Below, in pieces: positions 58,027-64,000 of a stretch of DNA of 64,000 nucleotides. Source of the stretch: Paragordius varius (Eukaryota; Nematomorpha); assembly GCA_964247055.1 (NCBI GenBank), contig OZ176059.1, positions 1,302,001-1,366,000 on the forward strand, given 5' to 3'. A program made the translations under genes and the position numbers. The number at the start of each line of letters is the position of its first letter. Positions within the stretch are counted from its first letter, which is position 1. The notes below the pieces were generated by a model that saw nothing but the letters and a program-made list of their open reading frames with translations, did no database searches and was not told the DNA's origin.

Positions 58027-61000
58027 TTATTTATAATTTTTAGTGTGGTTATTACTAAAAGCCGCAGCATCGGAATTCGTTGTGGTCATTATAGAGGCCA
58101 TCATACCATTCATAGTATTGACGGCAGCAACCATAGGAGCGGATGATATATTACCGGTACCTGCTTGATGATGGGCATGTTGTTGATGTTGTTGGCTGGA
58201 GTAGGGAAGGCGATTATTATGGGCTTGATTAAACGCCGCCGAAAACTGTTGTTGCGAGGCGGCTCCCATAATGAGAGGAAAATGATGGTTCGAATTTCCA
58301 ACCGCCAAACTTGGCGGCAATATAGAGAGCGGGGGCGGCGGACCCCCAACTAAAAGTGGGGGTGGTGGAGGGCATGTGGGCGGCCCACCAGATCCGGTGC
58401 CATTTCCCCCAACGGCAAGCAAGGGTGGTGGTGGCGGTCCTGGTGCGCTTGCTCCTCCTCCTCCTCCTCCAGGCGCGCCAATCGGTGGAGGCGGCGGCGG
58501 AAGAGGAGGGACTGAGGCTGATGCTGCAGCAGCAACTGCCATGTTTGCTGCCATGGCAACAGCCGTGGCTAAATCTTGATGTTGTTGTTGTTGCTGCTGA
58601 TGTTGTTGGTGATGATTGACAGCGGCGGCGGCAGCTGCAGCAACAGCTGCTTTCAACAGCGTCGATGCAGCACTTGGATGAATGTTGGTGTTGCCGGCAA
58701 GGGGCGGTGGTGGTGGACCAGGAGGGGGAGGACCATTGTTAGTATTAGTCATTGGTGGCCCAAATAGTGGATGGTTGTGCAGGGCTGGTGGCGGTAATGA
58801 TGCTTGTTGTTGAACAGCTGGCGGTGGCTGCAAGACATTTGCGCCATTCAGAAACGTTGAATTGGATGCGGCGTTGTTATTTGGGGGTAATTGATTGCTT
58901 CCCACCGCGGCTGCCAATAAATTTTGGGCCAACATATGATTCATAGCTGCTGACCTTTGATGTGATTGTTGAAGGGGATCCATTTGTTGATGATTATGTT
59001 GCTGAATATTTTCTAAAAACACAGAAGGAGTTTCATGATTTGATGGTGGAGCTGATGCAACAGTGTTTTGTTGCGTGCGAGTAGTATTGAAAAAGTTTTC
59101 ATACAAACCCATAATGGCAGCCATATTTTCACGGTAAAAAGATGTGGATTGATTGTTGGAAGATGTATTCCCGCTTGTCGTATTCGGGGCCGTAATATGA
59201 GTCATTTGATTACCAATCAATTGAGGTGTTATAATTTGTGGTTGATTTATGTGTTGACCAAAGGATGACATAAACGTTTCAAAATTGGTTGGTGGCAAAG
59301 CACCTTGTGCGGGTATGGGCGGAGGATGAAAGATATGGTTGCTTGGCATATCATTCAGCGTTGATTGGAGTGGATGATGTTGATATTGGCCAGTTGCTGC
59401 AGCCATGTTAAAAGATGGTGGAAATGGTGGCATTAAAAGGCTATTAATCAAATTTTCACCGCCCGAGGAAGAGTGTGCATTATTAGTATTAAAACTTTCG
59501 TATGATACAATGGCAGAATTAGCAGTATTAGTGTCACAGTGAATATCGTGGTTAGATCCCAGATTAAGAAAACAATCAGAAGTGACATTATTGGTAACGC
59601 CATTATCCGCATTTTCGCCTTGAGTTCTACACATTGAGGAATTACCATTGGTTGAATCATGATCACCAAGGATACCGTATAATTGAGGAGAAGCATTCCT
59701 AGAATTCATGGAATTAGAAGATATATATTGTTGTTTATGTGGTTTTACCATACACACATTACTGCTTGGTAGAGTAGAAGAAGTGTTAGCGATCGAGTCA
59801 GTCAACATTCCTAATGATTTGTGTTGCAACTTTTTTTTGGACCCATATGTTACACCATTATTTACACCAAAAAGATGATGCGAAAGCCCATTTCCAGGCG
59901 ACGTTCGTAATGTATTACCAACATTTTTCCCATAATTATTTGGGGAAGGCGCCATATTTGCCCCAAATGTGTCACGCATTTCATCTAAAAAAGATGAACC
60001 AGTGGTGGCCGATTGAAATTTTTTAGCGGTGGAATTATTTTCATCCACCGCCCCATATGCAGTAAATGGGTATGCATTAAAATGTGTGTCTTTATCAACA
60101 CCTTTACGGTTGGAACTTGTGTTCCAACCCATCTTACCACCAACCGTCAATGAAAGCGTACTACCATCACCATTTAATCCAGATGAGCCATATTTACCGC
60201 TCCCAGCGTTATTAATAGGGTGTCCATCAATTTTGTTGGCATTAGCGCAAGCAGTATTTATACTGGTATTTGTACTAATAGCAGCACCACCACGCATTTG
60301 AAAATGATGATGTGACCGTGCCCCAAACACAGGTGATGATGCCGGAGGCGGTGACGCTGGAGGATCATCGTCCCACACCTTTTTAACGCTCGCAATCTTG
60401 AAGTTTAAATCAGCGGCCGAGGGTGAGATGGGCATGGCCGTGGCCGTTGTGTAGGCTATACCATTGTGACTACCCTGACCAACTAACTGATGCTGCTGCT
60501 GATGATGATGTACCGAAGTTATAATATTCAAATTTAGATGGTGATGGTGGTGGTGCTGTTGCTGACTACGGATTCGGTTTTCAGCTATGGTTGTCCGTAA
60601 CAAAACATTATTACTGCTGCTGGGGTTGTTGTTGTTGTTGTTGGGGGTGGGTGGTGAAGAGGCGGCCGCTACTCCACCCCCAGTGCCGCCGCCCTTAGAA
60701 AAAGGGTCCGATTGTTGATTATGTTGTCTCCTAGGTTGATCCACGTCCATCTCCTCCACCTGTTGATGATGATTCGATGTGGCCATACACGTCCTTAGTG
60801 ATGTTGATGATGGTAAATTTGGGTTCTTTTTGTTACTAATGTATGTGTTGCTGCTTGCGTGTTGGTGGTATGCTTTATTGTTGTTTTTGTTACTGTTGTT
60901 ACTATCAAATTCTGCAGGGGGCGAGGAGGAGTCATTATTATTATTGTTTACCATATAATGATCAAATGCATGATTATGGTTGGATGATGACATGGTGTTG

Positions 61001-63462
61001 GCATTAGTAGTGTTCACGACTTTTGTATTATGGTAGGATTGAAATTTATTGTTCGGCATGTTGGGATAATTCGTAGTGTTAGAAGAAGTGTTATTATACA
61101 TTAAATTGCTTTCATTTGTGTGACGTAGGTGAGATTCTTTATATGCTGCAGTTGTTGTAGTGGTAATGTTGTTAGATGAATTATTGTTGTTGCAATAACT
61201 GACATGATTTCTGCTATGTTCAATGTTATTTGCACCGAAAAACCGGCTTGAACCCCTACTACTACGCTCATTAATATCGGAGTGTATGGCAGCCGAAGTT
61301 GAATCGATATGGTTTGATGGATGATTCCGCTTGAAATTCTGGATGTTTAATATAAAATTAATATAAATGGCATTTTATTGAAATGTGATTTGATTTTATG
61401 AAAGACATCATTTAATATATATATAACGTTTAAACCAATGAAATAAGCGTTGTAAAATACTTCTTTCTGGTTTTGAGTCCCAGTGCTTGTACTGGTTGAT
61501 AATAAATATCGATTACGTTCTGATTGAGATGATGATTCTAAAAAGAATAAAACATGCATAAAAATTAAAATTGGAAACGAAGGCTAAATCTTATAAAAAG
61601 ATAAATCACAATATATATACCAGAGTTAGCAGATGCCGCAGCTTTCTTAGCTTGTCTTAATTCCTGTGTAAATTTTGCAATACTACTCAAGGGTTTTTTA
61701 TGATCGCCATCATCAACTGGTGGTCTCTTTTCATTATCAAGTTTTTTAGCCGTTAAGTTTTTATTAAAAGTTGGGGCAGAGGCGGGGGTGTATGACGATG
61801 CCGTTGTAGATACATTCCGATTCCTTGATGATACATGTGTTTTATTGGCATCTAGCGTAGTAGCTTTATTACTGTGATCCTTGGTGACATTCGTGTCACA
61901 TTTTGTTTCGTAATGATTGGATTCCATTTTCTTGCTCAAAGCACCATCAGCAACACTAACATTATTTTTTCTCGTTAGTGCTATCGTGGAGGATGTTAAC
62001 GTTGATGATGATGCGTTCGAGGAAGGAAATGGAAACCGTATTTTTGCGTTAACATCGTTATTACTACTCAAATTATTTGGTTTATGGTTTAAATTGGATT
62101 TCGATGTGGCGGATACCATTACAACTGTACCGCATGTCGAGTTGGTGGTATTGGTTGTGCTATTTAAATTACGATAAACATTTATTGAAGATGGGGAGGA
62201 ATTTGTCATAGAATGCTGAGCGTTCAACAAAGAAGTTTTTTGCAAATTATGATCGCCGCCACCCTTTGTAGTAGGTACTTCAATGCTTTTGGTATTATCA
62301 ACAAGTTTACCTGCAGTTTTTATTATTTTCCCGTCTTGAATGATCCAACGTGTAGATTTAGATACCGCGAGATCTGTGTTAACAATGGTTTTTTCTTCAA
62401 CTTTCGATTCTTTATCACCAAAATAGTTATCTTGCTTATTTATATAAATTGCAGTTTTTGTTTTGTCGTTTAAATTATCATAACTGGAATCAATTGAACT
62501 ATTTGGAAAGGTTGTTATTGTTTTACCTATAATAGCGTAATATATAAGAATTATTGTAAGGCAAACAAACTTTTTATGAGACGTAAAACAATCAAAATGT
62601 AAATTTACTTTGCACTTTTCCACTATCTGACTCCTTATAACGGTTATATGAAGGTGATTTTAATGGGTAATCAGTGTTGCTAGTTGATGACTCATGATTC
62701 TAATATATATTACATAAAGCTTTTATTATATACAATAACTTTATTCGTTTGTAATGAATAGATAAACTATAAATGTAGATTTTCCTGAATTTGCGCGTTT
62801 TCAAAACAGTTTCATTAATAATATTAGCCAAAGATATGAATGGAGCATTTGAATACTAAAAAAAGGCCATTTAATAATGAAAAAAATATTAATGGCAAAA
62901 TTTTCTAAGGTTAGACCAAGCGTATATTTTAAATGATTTGCAAAATAAGGATAATTAAAATTAATTGAAAAAAAATAAAAATGTATTTATTAAATTAACC
63001 GTTTAATCAATAGATATTCTCATAATATAATTTTAATAAAATTTTAACTATAAAAACGTTTAATAAAATACGAGCTAAAAACGTTAAAATTTATTATAAA
63101 TCGTTGTGACTATCCGATACTTAAAATAACTTACAATAGTGTCCGTATATGATATTGACCCAATTCTATCCTTCACACTTAAAGTTTCTTCCCTTTTGTG
63201 ATGACTTTTGGATTGATGTTGTTGTTGATTGGGATGATAACCAAACTGTGTAATATATTGCATTAACATAAATCAACATATTCATTAATAAGTAGACATA
63301 AAAGCAATATCTGAGGAACAAAACTTAATTAAAGAAAAAACTTACAACATTATCAGTGTATGATGTTGATCCAATTTTGCTTTTAGTATTTTGGTTCAAG
63401 GTATCATCCCTTTTGTTATAATGACTCTTTGATTGTTGTAGTTTTTGTTGATGATGGCCAAA
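58027..63462 (-). CDS. Large low-complexity Asn/His/Gln/Pro-rich protein, 5'-partial, at least 6 exons
   Basis: Exons on the minus strand, 5' to 3': 63462-63346, 63245-63135, 62699-62609, 62526-61621, 61537-61461, 61338-58027. Phases agree, giving 1537 visible residues; the start lies beyond the window. The large last exon extends upstream of its internal methionine at 61101 to an acceptor at 61339. The protein is predicted disordered: Ser/Thr/Asn-rich first half, then poly-Asn, poly-His (around 60545), poly-Gln, and Pro/Gly/Ala stretches (58340-58680). The most distinctive islands are NFKIASVKKVWDDDPP (about 60400-60370), RSSRGSSRFFGANN (about 61250) and SSIAKFTQELRQAKKAAASA (about 61680). 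The KIASVKKVW island recalls PRRC2/nocte-type RNA-granule proteins, but that is a weak guess. Exons 63462-63346 and 63245-63135 are duplicates. It is tail to tail with PKN. Confidence 0.8.
63135..63462 (-). repeat. Tandem exon duplication in the low-complexity gene
   Basis: Exon 63462-63346 (39 codons) and exon 63245-63135 (37 codons) are both phase 0-0. Both begin FG(H/Y)H, contain a QSKSHxxKR core followed by acidic residues and TL, and end with an IGSxSYTD motif. Both are followed by GTAAGT-type donors. Confidence 0.85.
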
Positions 63463-64000
63463 CTATATAATATTTGATATAGGAACACAAATAAAGTTTA
63501 GTAAATTAGTTTATAAAAAATAAGTATTACAAAAAAACACATATTGATTCCAAAAAAATAACTTTATTTTGCATTAAAATTAAACTACAATTCGTATGAT
63601 TTGTTATGTGCAAGTATTGTTAAATGTATAAGAAAATTTGAAAAAAAGGGATAAAAAATAAAAGCTCTATGATAGTAATAAAGTTATCATATTTATCCAA
63701 AACAGAAAAAGAGGTATGGATCAAGGCAGTTCATCAAAAAATTTTGCATCGTAATGAATAAAGCATCTAAAGATGACATTAAGAACCTTTAAAAAAGTTA
63801 TAGTAAAAGTTTCGAGCAAAGTGTAATGTTGCTGATGGCTTATTTCTCTTTATGATAGATTGAAATATGTTTTTGGCCAAGATATTAATTGAATGGTTAT
63901 TGCTTAGTTGTAGACGACTTTTTGAATATAGTTCGCACTATTGATTTCTTTTTTTTTCTATCTTTTACCGCTACATTCAAATCATTCAATGTCATTTTAG
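63463..64000. other. Intron or upstream region of the low-complexity gene
   Basis: No further exon recognised up to the window edge. A partial F5-like unit (AAAAGCTCTATGATAGTAAT AAAGTTATCATATT) lies at about 63650-63700. Confidence 0.4.

Noticed and set aside
58165-58946. Several plus-strand open frames (Leu- or Gly/Pro-rich)
   Set aside because: They are antisense shadows of the GC-richer Pro/Gly/Ala stretch of the minus-strand gene.
61101-61103. ATG at 61101 as the start of the low-complexity gene
   Set aside because: The frame is open upstream to a CATCCAG acceptor at 61339-61340 and joins earlier exons in phase, so this is an internal methionine.

Overview
The window is a 64 kb piece of a very AT-rich metazoan nuclear genome, most probably an arthropod. 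Its genes are split by many short to medium introns with GT-AG borders. Intergenic DNA and introns are packed with short inverted-repeat transposons, and the proteins carry long Asn/His/Gln/Ser homorepeat linkers. No bacterial-style operons or ribosome-binding sites are present. I cannot name the species from the sequence alone.

Four multi-exon host genes could be assembled exon by exon with consistent reading phase. (1) Plus strand 11716-24318, 10 exons: an enlarged chondroitin polymerizing factor (CHPF-type chondroitin synthase subunit, about 1825 residues). (2) Minus strand 33149-27903, 8 exons: the complete mitochondrial electron transfer flavoprotein alpha subunit (ETFA, 338 residues). 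(3) Plus strand 37961-53444, 20 exons: protein kinase N (PKN/PRK; HR1 repeats, C2-like domain, AGC kinase, about 1593 residues). (4) Minus strand, entering from beyond 63462 and ending at 58027: a partial, huge low-complexity protein (Asn/His/Gln/Pro-rich) of uncertain identity, with a tandemly duplicated exon. Genes 1 and 2 are tail to tail, 2 and 3 are head to head, and 3 and 4 are tail to tail. They do not form a functional pathway; the neighbourhood looks like an ordinary animal gene order.

Layout: 1-11700 has no recognisable host gene. It holds a fold-back element (1262-1526), one copy of the 'F1' inverted-repeat family (2779-3360), two broken hAT transposons in inverted arrangement (3473-7601), a small hAT-like MITE (9250-9410) and an F1-related element (10700-11210). 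11707-24318 is CHPF. 24319-27902 is intergenic with MITEs and a short unidentified coding-like island. 27903-33149 is ETFA. 33150-37960 is intergenic and almost filled by five F1/F1-related copies. 37961-53444 is PKN. 53445-58026 is intergenic with MITEs. 58027-64000 is the low-complexity gene.

The most interesting signals are in the repeats and in exon composition. Two related MITE families (here F2 and F3) share the outer end TATACCATTT and have terminal repeats built from a reiterated unit of about 21 bp. Seven of the ten F1/F2/F3 copies found inside introns lie within 25 nt of a splice site, six of them just after a 5' splice donor. The hexamer CAGCTG occurs 20 times in about 2.2 kb of PKN exons, in more than one codon frame. 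Three tandem palindromes abut PKN exon 15. Everything here was read by eye; no database search was possible.
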